This document shows, one piece after another, positions 1-9,783 of a stretch of DNA of 64,000 nt (positions are counted from its first letter, which is position 1; each line of letters starts with the position of its first letter). The notes below the pieces were generated by a model, which was not told the DNA's origin, ran no database searches, and was given only the letters and a program-made list of their open reading frames with translations. The translations under genes and the position numbers were made by a program. Location: assembly GCA_028280345.1 (NCBI GenBank), contig JANQLY010000004.1:248001-312000 (forward strand), given 5' to 3'. This stretch comes from Pseudomonadales bacterium. GTDB taxonomy: Bacteria > Pseudomonadota > Gammaproteobacteria > Pseudomonadales > UBA7239.

Positions 1-1
1 A

Positions 2-412
2 CTGGGCGATGACTTGTTCCTCGGCAGTGGTGAGCTTAAATCGGGAGGGTTTCGACGCGATTCTATCTTGTCAGATGCCCTTGAAGCCTTGATTGCCGCT
101 ATCTATCTTGATAGTGATTTTCATACCTGCAAGACGATTGTATTGCAGTGGTATGAAGAAAAGCTGCAGACCATTTCTATTGATAGTGATCACCGCGACT
201 ACAAAAGCCGCTTGCAGGAGACCTTGCAGGCTCGTGGGGAACCTTTACCTGAGTATCGGTTGCTTGAAGCACAGGGTTTGGATCATTTGAGAAGTTTTAC
301 GGTAAGTTGTTCGATCGGTGCTGGGAAAAGCTTTACTGGTGGTGGCAAGAGCAAAAAGCAGGCGGAGCAACTTGCCGCCAAGGCAGCGCTTGAAGCGCTT
401 GAGAAAAAATGA
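2..412 (+). CDS. rnc: Ribonuclease III, C-terminal part (5' end outside window)
   Basis: Double-strand-specific endoribonuclease that processes rRNA precursors and some mRNAs. The frame is open from base 2, so the gene starts before the window; an internal TTG at 14 is not the true start. The visible part has the end of the catalytic domain (GDDLFLGSGE, then SDALEALIAAIYLD with the conserved acidic residues) followed by a double-stranded RNA-binding domain (DYKSRLQE at the front, GGGKSKKQAEQLAAKAALEAL at the end). The stop overlaps the era start in an ATGA junction, the translationally coupled rnc-era arrangement usual in Gammaproteobacteria. lepB would be expected just upstream. Confidence 0.95.
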   Translation: MGDDLFLGSGELKSGGFRRDSILSDALEALIAAIYLDSDFHTCKTIVLQWYEEKLQTISIDSDHRDYKSRLQETLQARGEPLPEYRLLEAQGLDHLRSFTVSCSIGAGKSFTGGGKSKKQAEQLAAKAALEALEKK

Positions 413-1296
413 CGCAGTCACGCTGTGGTTACATTGCAATTGTCGGGCGCCCGAATGTTGGCAAGTCCACGTTGCTCAATCAACTGATGGGTTTTAAGCT
501 GTGTATTACCTCACGCAAGCCCCAGACAACCCGTCACACAATACTCGGTATTAAAACTATTGATAATGCTCAATGCCTGTTTGTTGATACGCCAGGCTTG
601 CACAAGCACGAAAATCGTACCATGAACCGTTTGATGAACCGCTCGGTGGCAACGGTGATTCAGGATGTGGATGCAGTTTTATTCGTGGTTGATGGCATGA
701 ACTGGAACGCGGGTGATGATAATGTGCTTAAGGCATTACAAAAAACTGATGTGCCGATAATTCTGGTTATTAATAAAATCGACAAGCTGGATAAAAAAGA
801 GCAGCTTCTTCCGCATATGAGTGAGCTCTCTCAAAAAGGAGATTTTGAAAAGATTGTGCCGGTGTCGGCGTTTAGCACTCAGGATATACAATTGCTTGAA
901 AAGGAAATTGTCGACCTGTTGCCGGAAGCGGATCATTTTTATGATGAAGAGCAAATCACCGATCGTTCAGAGCGTTTTTTAGTTAGTGAAATTATTCGTG
1001 AAAAGATTACCCGCCAGCTTGGTGATGAAGTGCCTTATCACGCGGCGGTTGAAATTGAACGATTTGCTGAAAAAAATCATATTACAGAAATTGATGCCTT
1101 GATATTGGTTGAACGCAAAGGGCAGAAAACCATGATTATTGGCAAACAGGGACAGCGTATAAAACAGATAGGTGAACAAGCAAGAGCTGACATTGAAGAG
1201 CTACTGCAGACTAAAGTTATGTTAAAGCTCTGGGTAAAAATCAAAAGCGGCTGGTCAGATGATGAGCGAGCGTTAAAAAGTATGGGAATTGAATAG
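409..1296 (+). CDS. era: GTPase Era, 16S rRNA/30S assembly factor
   Basis: Essential Ras-like GTPase that binds the 3' end of 16S rRNA during 30S maturation. The 295-residue protein has normal family length. G1 is GRPNVGKS at residues 13-20, G3 is DTPG at 60-63, G4 is NKID at 122-125 and G5 is SAF at 153-155. The C-terminal KH domain carries GKQG at 245-248. The ATG overlaps the rnc stop by four bases, and the stop lies just before the recO ATG, so rnc-era-recO is a tightly coupled operon. Confidence 0.97.
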   Translation: MTQSRCGYIAIVGRPNVGKSTLLNQLMGFKLCITSRKPQTTRHTILGIKTIDNAQCLFVDTPGLHKHENRTMNRLMNRSVATVIQDVDAVLFVVDGMNWNAGDDNVLKALQKTDVPIILVINKIDKLDKKEQLLPHMSELSQKGDFEKIVPVSAFSTQDIQLLEKEIVDLLPEADHFYDEEQITDRSERFLVSEIIREKITRQLGDEVPYHAAVEIERFAEKNHITEIDALILVERKGQKTMIIGKQGQRIKQIGEQARADIEELLQTKVMLKLWVKIKSGWSDDERALKSMGIE

Positions 1297-1300
1297 GCTT

Positions 1301-2020
1301 ATGGTCACTACCAAAGCCTGGTGTTTGCACAGCCGCCCCTACCGCGAGACCAGTGCGTTGGTGGAATTATTTACTGAAGAATATGGACGTATTGCGGCAG
1401 TTGCAAAAGGTGTTAAGCGGCAGGGCAAACGCAAGCATAGTGTATTGCAGGCGTTTACTCCCTTGCAGGTTTCCTTTATGGGTAAATCGGATCTTAAAAC
1501 TTTGACGGAATTTGAAGCGTTGTGTGGTGCAGTGCCATTACAGGGGGAGCGTTTGTTTATAGGTTTATACCTCAATGAACTGCTTGTTCGGTTATTGGCT
1601 GAGCAGTATCCCTACCGTGAGATATACCGAGATTATGAGAATGTTTTAATGGCATTAGGGAGTGATCTACAAAAAGAAAATAGAGAGTCACTACTGCGTC
1701 ACTTCGAATTTTCCTTGCTCAGTGAACTGGGTTATGAAGTGCCATTTGTAGTGATTGATGAGCAGGGTGATTTTTGTGGTGACACCTTTGCTGTGGATGC
1801 GGAGTATTTATTTATTGCAGAGAGTGGTTTTCGACCGGTTGCAGTATTTGCGCAAGATGGTATCAATGCGCAGAGTTGTTTTCGTGGTGAATGGCTGCTA
1901 CAGGTTGCACAGGGTTGTTATGAGGGAGAAGCAGCGGCTACGGCTAAAAGACTGGTTCGCCTTGCACTTGCGCCGCTGCTCGGCGACAAGCCTTTACAAA
2001 GCCGGGCACTGTTTTCCTGA
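1301..2020 (+). CDS. recO: DNA repair protein RecO
   Basis: Recombination mediator that works with RecR to load RecA on SSB-coated DNA. The N-terminal OB-fold signature is visible (LHSRPYRETSALVELFTEEYGRIAAVAKG). I chose ATG 1301 because MVTTKAWCLHSRPYRE matches the usual RecO beginning; a TTG at 1289 in the same frame would add four residues and overlap era. At 239 aa the length is normal. pdxJ, which follows recO in many relatives, is absent here; the next gene is gacS on the opposite strand. Confidence 0.93.
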   Translation: MVTTKAWCLHSRPYRETSALVELFTEEYGRIAAVAKGVKRQGKRKHSVLQAFTPLQVSFMGKSDLKTLTEFEALCGAVPLQGERLFIGLYLNELLVRLLAEQYPYREIYRDYENVLMALGSDLQKENRESLLRHFEFSLLSELGYEVPFVVIDEQGDFCGDTFAVDAEYLFIAESGFRPVAVFAQDGINAQSCFRGEWLLQVAQGCYEGEAAATAKRLVRLALAPLLGDKPLQSRALFS

Positions 2021-2036
2021 TTGCTACTATGGGCTG

Positions 2037-2053
2037 TGTTTAGTGACTAAACA
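2037..2053. terminator. Palindrome between convergent recO and gacS
   Basis: GTTTAGT-G-ACTAAAC with one extra T/A pair forms an almost perfect inverted repeat in the short gap between the two converging genes, overlapping the gacS stop. No clear T-tract follows on either strand, so a bidirectional terminator is only a possibility. Confidence 0.3.
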
Positions 2054-4814
2054 GTGCTGCCACATCGTGTTGTTCATGCCATGATAGCAGTTGTGTAGCG
2101 CATTGATTAAAATTTTGTACCGCGATTTTCGAGTATTGTGCCTGCTGTTGTTTGAGTTCGATTTCGAGAGTTTTGCAAGCGTCTTTCAGTGCGGGTACGC
2201 CACAGTAGCAGGTGGCACCGTGTAGCTTGTGTACGAGTTCTATGGCTTCGTTGTAGTTATTATCGTCCAGTGCTTGATTAATTTCATTTTGATTGCCTGC
2301 AAGTTCGCTGAGCAACATGTTCAGCATATCGGCAGCAAGGTCTGGTTTGTTATTGCTCAGTTGCAGACTTAATTGAATATCAACACAGTCGAAATTTTCT
2401 GTGGTAGAAGCATAGTCTTGGGTACACCAACGTTCGATAACTTTGCTTAGTTGTTTTTCATTGGTGGGTTTGCTCAAATAATCGTCGAGGCCGGCGAGCA
2501 GCATTTGCTGTTTTTGTTCAAACAGGGCGTGAGCAGTCAGTGCGATGATTGGGATATGGTTGTTATTCGTACGCATGGAACGAATGCGTTTGGTGGTTTC
2601 TATGCCATCCATACCGGGCATTTGAATGTCCATAAAGATAATATCAAATGTGTGTTGTTCGCAAAGGGTGATGGCATCATGCCCACTGGTTGCTGCATGG
2701 GTTTTGTGCCCCAGGTCGTTGAGCAGGGTTGTAATCAGCTTGAGGTTAGCCGGGTTGTCGTCAACACACAGAATCTCTCGACGCTGTTCGGGGAGAATTG
2801 ATACAGCGCGCATCACAGGGTCAGTCATCAAGGCTGTGGTGTCTGCTGTATTCGGGTTTTGCAAAACTCTGAACAGTTTATCCCGGCGTGCCGGTTTGGT
2901 TAGAAACAGTACATCCGGGCCAAGGCTTTCCGATAATTGCTGCTTAAGAGCAGCGGTTGTGTAAACAATCGTTTTGCAGAAGGTTCCGGCTTTTTGAATC
3001 AGTGTGTTCAGAGAATCCAGCGGAAAGTCGCTGTGCTCAATAGGAATACTGATAATGAGTGCGTCGTACTGTCGTTCTGCGCCGCTTGTTGCACGACTGG
3101 TCAAAGCTGGAATGATGTCGTTACTGTTGTCGAGATGAAAAATTCGTGCTCCCGCTGCATTCATAACGGTTGCGATATGTTCGTGAGATGCGGTGTTACC
3201 GTCGAATAGCAGAATGTCCTGATTCAGGTTGGTATTGGCTTCCTGCTCATCCTGGTTAATATCGAAGCGCAACATAAACCAGAAAGTGGAACCTACTTCC
3301 TGTTTGCTTTCAATGCCAATTTTTCCTCCCATCTGGTCTACGAGTTTCTTGGAAATGGCGAGACCTAACCCGGTGCCGCCGTGCTGTCGATTCATGCCCG
3401 TTTCTACTTGGGTGAAGGCGTTAAAAAGGCTGTTATCGAGATGCTGATTGGCGATACCTACTCCGGAATCGGTTACGCTGAAAGTGATAATCACTTGGCC
3501 ATTGTGTTGCGGTTCAGAAGTGATACGTACAATGATGTTGCCACTATTGGAAAACTTGATTGCATTGGAAATCAGATTGGTCAGAATCTGTTTGATGCGG
3601 TGGGGGTCACCATGCAGGTTTTCCGGGACGTTTTCGGCAATGATATTGACCAGCTCCAGGCCTTTTTCATGGGCACCGGGAGATAAAATTTGTAATACAT
3701 CCTCAGTAATGTCATGGATGCTAAAAGGCAGGTAATCGAGCAAGAGTTTGCCTGCCTCGATTTTGGATAAATCGAGAATGTCGTTAATGATATTAAGCAG
3801 ATTCTCGGATGACTGTTGTATTGTGGTGAGATACTCGCGCTGTTGGGGATCGGCGTTGTTTTTTAACAGCAAACGCGTGAAGCCAATAATGCCGTTAAGG
3901 GGGGTGCGGATCTCGTGACTGGTATTAGCAAGAAATTCGGATTTAATACGGCTGGCCTGTACGGCTTCCTTGCGGGCAAGATCAAGTTCGATATTTTGAA
4001 TTTCAATGGTTTCGAGCGTTTCCCTGAGGTCGCGTGTTGAATTGTCGATGTGCTCCTGCATTTCCAGTTGTATCTGTTGCAATTTTTGCAGCAGCTTATT
4101 GAGTGCTGCCCCTAGTGCATCAAACTCTTCAATGTTGCAGCTTTCAACTGTGCCATCAAGATTGCGCTCACCAATAACATCCAGTTGGCGAATCATGCTG
4201 CTGATGGGCTCAATGCTATTTTTCAGCGTGTAATAGGTTATGGCGCTTGTAATGGTAAAAATGGCTAAAGAGATTACAGTCAGTGCAAGCAGGGCCTTGT
4301 AGAGAATCAGTTGATGTTGCTGCCTGGAAAACTCTACATCAAGCCAGCCAATAACGCTGCCGGGTTTGCTGTCAGCAGTTTCGATATTGTTGATGATGGG
4401 GACAAGGTAGCGAAAGCTGTGCTCAGTTTCGATTTGCAACGCTTGTTGATTGTCGTCATCAAAACCGGTTTCTAATAGTGCCGGTGACCAGTTGCCTTCG
4501 CTGACATCGTAAGCGATTGGGCCGAAATGATGCACTGCCTTGAAGTCTGCATTAAACAAAGTGAGTGAGCGTAGCTGGGGAATATTCATACCCGCACTGC
4601 CGAGTTGTTTGACATCCTGTGTACGTGAATTAATCAGCAGTGGTGCTGCATAGACACTGAGCAAGTGTGCACTGGCAAGTTGATGGCTTTCTTCCTGCGT
4701 ATTCTGGTGGCTGACGAAAACCCATATCAATATCGCGGTTGATAAGAAAACGATTATCAGACCGGGGACTGCGGTGCTCAGTAGCAGGCGATATTTTAGT
4801 GATAGAGCTCTCAT
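2040..4814 (-). CDS. gacS: Hybrid sensor histidine kinase GacS/BarA
   Basis: Membrane-bound unorthodox kinase that normally phosphorylates the response regulator GacA/UvrY and so controls Csr/Rsm small RNAs. In order: TM segment about 8-32, periplasmic sensor region, TM about 170-196, HAMP, a dimerisation domain with phospho-acceptor His300 (NTSHEIRTPLN), HATPase_c (GGTGLGLAISKKLV about 479-492), a degenerate receiver-like domain about 532-655, an intact receiver with Asp729 (FMDIQMPGMDG), and an Hpt domain with HKLHG at 862-866. Length 924 aa is typical. Placement next to cysM, relA and mazG matches the Pseudomonas gacS locus, supporting GacS rather than another hybrid kinase. Confidence 0.9.
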   Translation of the reverse strand: MRALSLKYRLLLSTAVPGLIIVFLSTAILIWVFVSHQNTQEESHQLASAHLLSVYAAPLLINSRTQDVKQLGSAGMNIPQLRSLTLFNADFKAVHHFGPIAYDVSEGNWSPALLETGFDDDNQQALQIETEHSFRYLVPIINNIETADSKPGSVIGWLDVEFSRQQHQLILYKALLALTVISLAIFTITSAITYYTLKNSIEPISSMIRQLDVIGERNLDGTVESCNIEEFDALGAALNKLLQKLQQIQLEMQEHIDNSTRDLRETLETIEIQNIELDLARKEAVQASRIKSEFLANTSHEIRTPLNGIIGFTRLLLKNNADPQQREYLTTIQQSSENLLNIINDILDLSKIEAGKLLLDYLPFSIHDITEDVLQILSPGAHEKGLELVNIIAENVPENLHGDPHRIKQILTNLISNAIKFSNSGNIIVRITSEPQHNGQVIITFSVTDSGVGIANQHLDNSLFNAFTQVETGMNRQHGGTGLGLAISKKLVDQMGGKIGIESKQEVGSTFWFMLRFDINQDEQEANTNLNQDILLFDGNTASHEHIATVMNAAGARIFHLDNSNDIIPALTSRATSGAERQYDALIISIPIEHSDFPLDSLNTLIQKAGTFCKTIVYTTAALKQQLSESLGPDVLFLTKPARRDKLFRVLQNPNTADTTALMTDPVMRAVSILPEQRREILCVDDNPANLKLITTLLNDLGHKTHAATSGHDAITLCEQHTFDIIFMDIQMPGMDGIETTKRIRSMRTNNNHIPIIALTAHALFEQKQQMLLAGLDDYLSKPTNEKQLSKVIERWCTQDYASTTENFDCVDIQLSLQLSNNKPDLAADMLNMLLSELAGNQNEINQALDDNNYNEAIELVHKLHGATCYCGVPALKDACKTLEIELKQQQAQYSKIAVQNFNQCATQLLSWHEQHDVAALFSH

Positions 4815-4915
4815 TATTAATGTAAATAAATCCCTTCAGGAAGCTTACTACGCGTAGAAACGGAGGTAGAATGGACACCCCTTGAAAAGACGCCGGACCA
4901 ACCGGGATAAGCAAA

Positions 4916-5815
4916 GTGTCAAAATCGTATCCAACCATAGAGGATTGTATAGGAGGAACTCCGCTGGTCAAACTCCAGCGTTTGCCGGGCATAGGGAACA
5001 ACACAGTTTTGTTGAAACTGGAGGGCAATAATCCGGCGGGTTCGGTCAAAGATCGCCCTGCGGTTAATATGATCCAGCAGGCAGAGCTGCGTGGTGATAT
5101 CAAGCCGGGTGATACGCTGATTGAGGCAACGAGTGGCAATACCGGTATTGCACTGGCAATGGCAGCAGCGATCAAGGGCTACAGGATGATACTGATCATG
5201 CCCGATAATATGACTACCGAACGCAAAGCGGCGATGGCGGCGTATGGTGCTGAATTGGTGCTCGTGAGTCGTGAACAGAGCATGGAGGGTGCCCGGGACC
5301 TGGCCAAGCAAATGGAGTCTGAGGGCAAGGGGCTGGTACTTGATCAGTTCGGTAATCAGGATAATCCCAATGCACATTATATCGGCACTGGTCCGGAAAT
5401 CTGGCAGCAAACCGATGGTGAGGTTACCCATTTTGTCAGTGCCATGGGCACAACGGGAACTATCATGGGAGTGTCGCATTATCTCAAGGAACAGAACTCC
5501 GGAATTGAGATTGTCGGCTTGCAACCGGAGGAGGGAGCAAGTATCCCGGGTATTCGGCGTTGGCCGGAAGCCTATCTGCCGGGTATTTTTGAAGCGAGCC
5601 GCGTTGATCGGGTAATTGACCTTGGACAACAGGAAGCGGAAGATACAATGCGCTTGCTGGCTAGCCGTGAAGGCGTGTTTTGTGGAGTTTCTTCCGGTGG
5701 TGCTGTAGCCGGTGCTTTGCGTATTGCTCGGGAATGCGAGAACGCTACGATTGTGACAATTATTTGTGATCGTGGTGACCGCTATTTGTCCTCGGGTGTT
5801 TTTAACCCGTCATAG
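4916..5815 (+). CDS. cysM: Cysteine synthase B (O-acetylserine sulfhydrylase)
   Basis: PLP enzyme making cysteine from O-acetylserine and sulfide or thiosulfate. The PLP lysine is K45 in NPAGSVKDRPA, and the phosphate-binding loop TSGNTGIALA is intact. At 299 aa it is of CysM rather than CysK size. The start is GTG 4916 (MSKSYPTIEDCIGGTPLVKL); no stronger upstream start is in frame. A tiny four-codon reading frame with a good GGAGG site (ATG 4871, stop 4885) lies in the leader, significance unknown. The gene is divergent from gacS and 14 bp ahead of relA; rlmD, found between them in Pseudomonas, is missing. Confidence 0.93.
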   Translation: MSKSYPTIEDCIGGTPLVKLQRLPGIGNNTVLLKLEGNNPAGSVKDRPAVNMIQQAELRGDIKPGDTLIEATSGNTGIALAMAAAIKGYRMILIMPDNMTTERKAAMAAYGAELVLVSREQSMEGARDLAKQMESEGKGLVLDQFGNQDNPNAHYIGTGPEIWQQTDGEVTHFVSAMGTTGTIMGVSHYLKEQNSGIEIVGLQPEEGASIPGIRRWPEAYLPGIFEASRVDRVIDLGQQEAEDTMRLLASREGVFCGVSSGGAVAGALRIARECENATIVTIICDRGDRYLSSGVFNPS

Positions 5816-5829
5816 CTGGATTATAGGCA

Positions 5830-8097
5830 ATGGTTCAGGTACGCCCTCAGCCAACAGTTGACGATGGCACAGTGGATATTGAACGCTGGCTGGATATGTT
5901 GTCTGACATTCTCGGTGAAGAGCCGACGAACGAGGAACGCACACGTTTGAAACAGGCCTGTGAATTGGCCGAGCAACTTGAAAAAGCCTCTCTTGATTCC
6001 GATAAGCGCTGGGCAGAAACAGCGAGTAGTTTTTTTACCGGTCTGGAAATGGCGCAAATTCTTGCCGAGTTACAACTCGATTGTAATACCCTGACCTCGG
6101 CAATTCTCTACCGCTCTGTGCGCGAAGGAAAACTTTCGTTATCAGTCGTAGAAAAAGATTTTGGTAAACGCGTTGCGAAATTGATTGATGGCGTTTTGCA
6201 TATGGCTGCGATTGGTAGTTTGCAAAAAGTCAGTGAAAACCAGGTTATGGGGCAGACCTCGGCTGAGCAGGTCGATAACCTGCGCAAAATGCTCATTACC
6301 ATTATCGATGATGTGCGGGTGGCCTTGCTTAAGCTGGCTGAACGTACCTGTGCGATTCGTGCGGTTAAGGATGCAAACGATGATAAACGCCGCCGTGTTG
6401 CACGTGAGGTTAAGGATATTTATGCACCACTCGCGCACCGTCTCGGTATTGGACATATCAAGTGGGAACTTGAAGATCTTGCGTTTCGCTACCTGGAGCC
6501 ACAGGCCTATAAACATATTGCCCGCCTGCTGGATGAAAAACGCATTGATCGCCAACAATTTATTGAAGATGTGATTGATGTATTGCAGGTTGATCTGAAA
6601 AAAAATCATATCAATTCTGAAATTAGTGGTCGGGCAAAACATATCTATAGTATCTGGCGAAAAATGCAGGAGAAGGACATTGGCTTTTCCCAGGTTTACG
6701 ATATTCGCGCTGTGCGTATTCTCGTTAATACCGTTCACGAATGTTATATGGTGCTCGGCATTGTGCATAGTTTGTGGCGCACAATACCCAATGAATTCGA
6801 TGACTATATTGCGCGTCCCAAAGATAATGGCTATCGCTCTCTACACACAGCTGTGATTGGCCCGGAAAGCAAAATACTCGAAATACAGATACGTACTCAC
6901 TGGATGCATGATGAAGCGGAATTTGGTGTGTGCGCGCATTGGCAGTATAAGGGCAAGGAAGATGAACAGGACAGCCCGTCACACCGGCTGGATCAGCATG
7001 AAGAATATGAAGAAAAAATTGAGTGGCTGCGTCAGGTACTTGAATGGCATGAAGAAACCGGCGGTGATAGTGATCTTATTGAAGAACTGCGCAGCGATGT
7101 CGTGCATCACCGCATTTATGTGTTTACGCCAGATGGCCATGTGATGGAGTTGCCGCAGGGGGCAACTACACTGGATTTTGCCTACCATGTGCATACCGAG
7201 GTGGGGCATCGCTGTCGTGGAGCCAGGGTGAATGGCAAAATTGTGCCGCTTAACTACGTGTTGAAAACCAGTGATCAGGTGGAAATTATTACCGGTAAAC
7301 ACGAAGTGCCGAACAGGGAATGGCTGTCGGAAGGACTTGCTTATACACAGACCGCTCGTGCGAAGTCAAAAATTCACCAGTGGTTTCGTCAGCAGGCGCG
7401 GGAGCAACATATTGTTGATGGCAGTGTTACTCTGGATAGAGAGTTTCAACGCCTTGCCATTAACGATATTGATATGGATGCCTTGGTAAAACAGATGGAT
7501 TATGCAGAAGTGGAGGATCTGTACGCAGCAATAGGGGCCAGCGATATTGAAATCGCTGATGTGTTGCGCGCAACGCAATCACTGGCCGGTATTTTGCGTA
7601 TGGAGCAGCAAGGCCAGCTAAGTTTTGCTCAAATGCCTGTCGATGCTGTGCCGCAGCAGGATATTGACGGAATTGGCAGTATGGAACTGGATTTGGCACC
7701 CTGTTGTAACCCGCAAAGTGGTGACGGGATTGGCGGGGTGATTATGGAAAATGGCCGGGTGGCGATTCACCGTCTGGATTGCACTCAATACCTGCAGTTG
7801 CAAACTGATGCGGCTGAGAAAATTCTTAAAGTGGACTGGCGACAACGCCGTCATAGCAATTATCAGGTGGATATCGATATTGCGGCTTATGAGCGGGTAG
7901 GGTTACTGCGGGATATCACTGAACTGTTGGATGGGCAGCGTGTAAATATCCTGAAACTGAGCTGCGAAACCGATACAGTGATGAATACGGTTTCTATGGT
8001 GTTTACCGTTGAAGTGCAGGGATTAAATAGCCTGAGCGTGCTACTTGCTCAACTTAACCAGCTGCCCAATATTTATCGCGCCATACGGCGACGCTAG
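5830..8097 (+). CDS. relA: (p)ppGpp synthetase RelA
   Basis: Ribosome-associated alarmone synthetase of the stringent response. The N-terminal hydrolase-like domain lacks the HD catalytic motif (ILYRSVREGK in its place), as expected for monofunctional RelA rather than SpoT. The synthetase domain has EFDD at 322-325, the acidic variant typical of RelA, then NGYRSLHTAV and EIQIRTHWMHDEAEFGVCAH. TGS (HRIYVFTPDGHVMELPQGAT), a zinc-finger-like region with CC (LDLAPCCNP) and a C-terminal ACT domain follow. Length 755 aa is normal. It probably shares a transcript with cysM and mazG. Confidence 0.95.
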   Translation: MVQVRPQPTVDDGTVDIERWLDMLSDILGEEPTNEERTRLKQACELAEQLEKASLDSDKRWAETASSFFTGLEMAQILAELQLDCNTLTSAILYRSVREGKLSLSVVEKDFGKRVAKLIDGVLHMAAIGSLQKVSENQVMGQTSAEQVDNLRKMLITIIDDVRVALLKLAERTCAIRAVKDANDDKRRRVAREVKDIYAPLAHRLGIGHIKWELEDLAFRYLEPQAYKHIARLLDEKRIDRQQFIEDVIDVLQVDLKKNHINSEISGRAKHIYSIWRKMQEKDIGFSQVYDIRAVRILVNTVHECYMVLGIVHSLWRTIPNEFDDYIARPKDNGYRSLHTAVIGPESKILEIQIRTHWMHDEAEFGVCAHWQYKGKEDEQDSPSHRLDQHEEYEEKIEWLRQVLEWHEETGGDSDLIEELRSDVVHHRIYVFTPDGHVMELPQGATTLDFAYHVHTEVGHRCRGARVNGKIVPLNYVLKTSDQVEIITGKHEVPNREWLSEGLAYTQTARAKSKIHQWFRQQAREQHIVDGSVTLDREFQRLAINDIDMDALVKQMDYAEVEDLYAAIGASDIEIADVLRATQSLAGILRMEQQGQLSFAQMPVDAVPQQDIDGIGSMELDLAPCCNPQSGDGIGGVIMENGRVAIHRLDCTQYLQLQTDAAEKILKVDWRQRRHSNYQVDIDIAAYERVGLLRDITELLDGQRVNILKLSCETDTVMNTVSMVFTVEVQGLNSLSVLLAQLNQLPNIYRAIRRR

Positions 8098-8110
8098 CAC
8101 CGGGAACAGT

Positions 8111-8932
8111 ATGAACAGGTTGTATACGATTGAGGATTTACAGGTTTTAATGGCACGTTTGCGTGATCCGCAAACCGGTTGCCCCTGGGATCTAAAACAA
8201 AGCTACCGCACGATCGTACCGTCTACACTTGAAGAAGTGTATGAAGTGGTGGACGCTATAGAACGGGAAGATTATGAAAATCTCCAGGAAGAACTCGGTG
8301 ATTTAATGTTCCAGGTTATTTTTTACTGTCAGTTGGCCAATGAAGAAGAGCGTTTCAGTTTTGCTGAAGTGGTTTCAGGTATTGTGGAAAAACTGTTGCG
8401 GCGTCACCCTCATGTATTTCCCAATGGTTGTCTGGAAGAGGCTGCATTGAGTAATGATGCCAACGGTATGGATGCGCAAGCGGTAACCGAGCAGTGGGAA
8501 CGTATAAAACAACAAGAGAAGCAGCAGCGGGGCCCGCAAACGTTACTGGCGGATATTCCGGTTGCCTTACCGGCACTGGCCCGGGCGAAAAAAATTCAGA
8601 AAAAAATGGCCGTAGTGGGGTTTGATTGGGAAACACCGCAAGCAGTTTTTGCCAAATTGCGTGAGGAGGTTGATGAGTGTGAGGCAGCCATGCAATCTGC
8701 GGATCAGGTGCATATCGAAGATGAGATTGGCGATATTCTGTTTGCTGTGGTTAATCTTGCTCGTCACTACAAAGCTGATCCGGAAACCCTGCTGCGCCGC
8801 GCCAATCAAAAAGTAATGAGTCGCTTCGATTTCATTGAGAAAAGCCTGGTTGAACAGGGCGTCAGCCTGGAACAGGCGAGCCTTGATGAAATGGAAGCGC
8901 TGTGGCAGTCGGCAAAACAGCTTGATACATGA
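8111..8932 (+). CDS. mazG: Nucleoside triphosphate pyrophosphohydrolase MazG
   Basis: All-alpha NTP pyrophosphatase that hydrolyses NTPs to NMPs and, in E. coli, lowers ppGpp indirectly; it commonly follows relA. Two MazG repeats are visible with EExxE-type metal motifs: LEEVYEVVDAIE and LQEELGDLMFQV in the first, LREEVDECEAA and IEDEIGDILFAVVNLAR in the second. I start at ATG 8111 (MNRLYTIEDLQVLMARLRD), preceded by a GGGA ribosome site; an in-frame upstream start at 8045 lies inside relA and has no family support. 273 aa. Confidence 0.94.
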   Translation: MNRLYTIEDLQVLMARLRDPQTGCPWDLKQSYRTIVPSTLEEVYEVVDAIEREDYENLQEELGDLMFQVIFYCQLANEEERFSFAEVVSGIVEKLLRRHPHVFPNGCLEEAALSNDANGMDAQAVTEQWERIKQQEKQQRGPQTLLADIPVALPALARAKKIQKKMAVVGFDWETPQAVFAKLREEVDECEAAMQSADQVHIEDEIGDILFAVVNLARHYKADPETLLRRANQKVMSRFDFIEKSLVEQGVSLEQASLDEMEALWQSAKQLDT

Positions 8933-9008
8933 ACTTTACCTCCCGGTATTTTCAATAGCTGTTGCCGAGTTGAGCTTGCTGCCAGAGCCGTGTAAGGTTA
9001 CCCACCTG

Positions 9009-9024
9009 CCGCTTGTGTGAGCGG
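9009..9024 (+). other. Small hairpin in adk leader
   Basis: CCGCT and AGCGG flank a six-base loop about 35 bases before the adk start. It lacks a T-tract and is too far from the ribosome site to occlude it. No role can be assigned. Confidence 0.2.
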
Positions 9025-9043
9025 AGTTATGTTAAAAAGCTGA

Positions 9044-9694
<651 letters not shown>

Positions 9695-9724
9695 TCGGGC
9701 AACAAATCCCTATTTGAAAATGCA

Positions 9725-9756
9725 AAACAGGCTCATAATATGAGCCTGTTTTTTTT
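9725..9756 (+). terminator. Rho-independent terminator after adk
   Basis: AACAGGCTCAT and ATGAGCCTGTT form an 11-bp stem with a three-base loop, followed by eight T residues. It separates adk from hemH. Confidence 0.9.
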
Positions 9757-9783
9757 CGTGGCCACTACCTGACAAGAGGAACT

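Noticed and set aside
4630..5175. 181-residue minus-strand frame spanning the gacS-cysM gap
   Set aside because: Overlaps both real genes and would remove the divergent promoter region.
4919..5629. 236-residue minus-strand frame opposite cysM
   Set aside because: Lies wholly within the well-supported cysM gene and has no recognisable motif.
6142..6768. 208-residue minus-strand frame opposite relA
   Set aside because: Shadow of relA; composition typical of an antisense frame.
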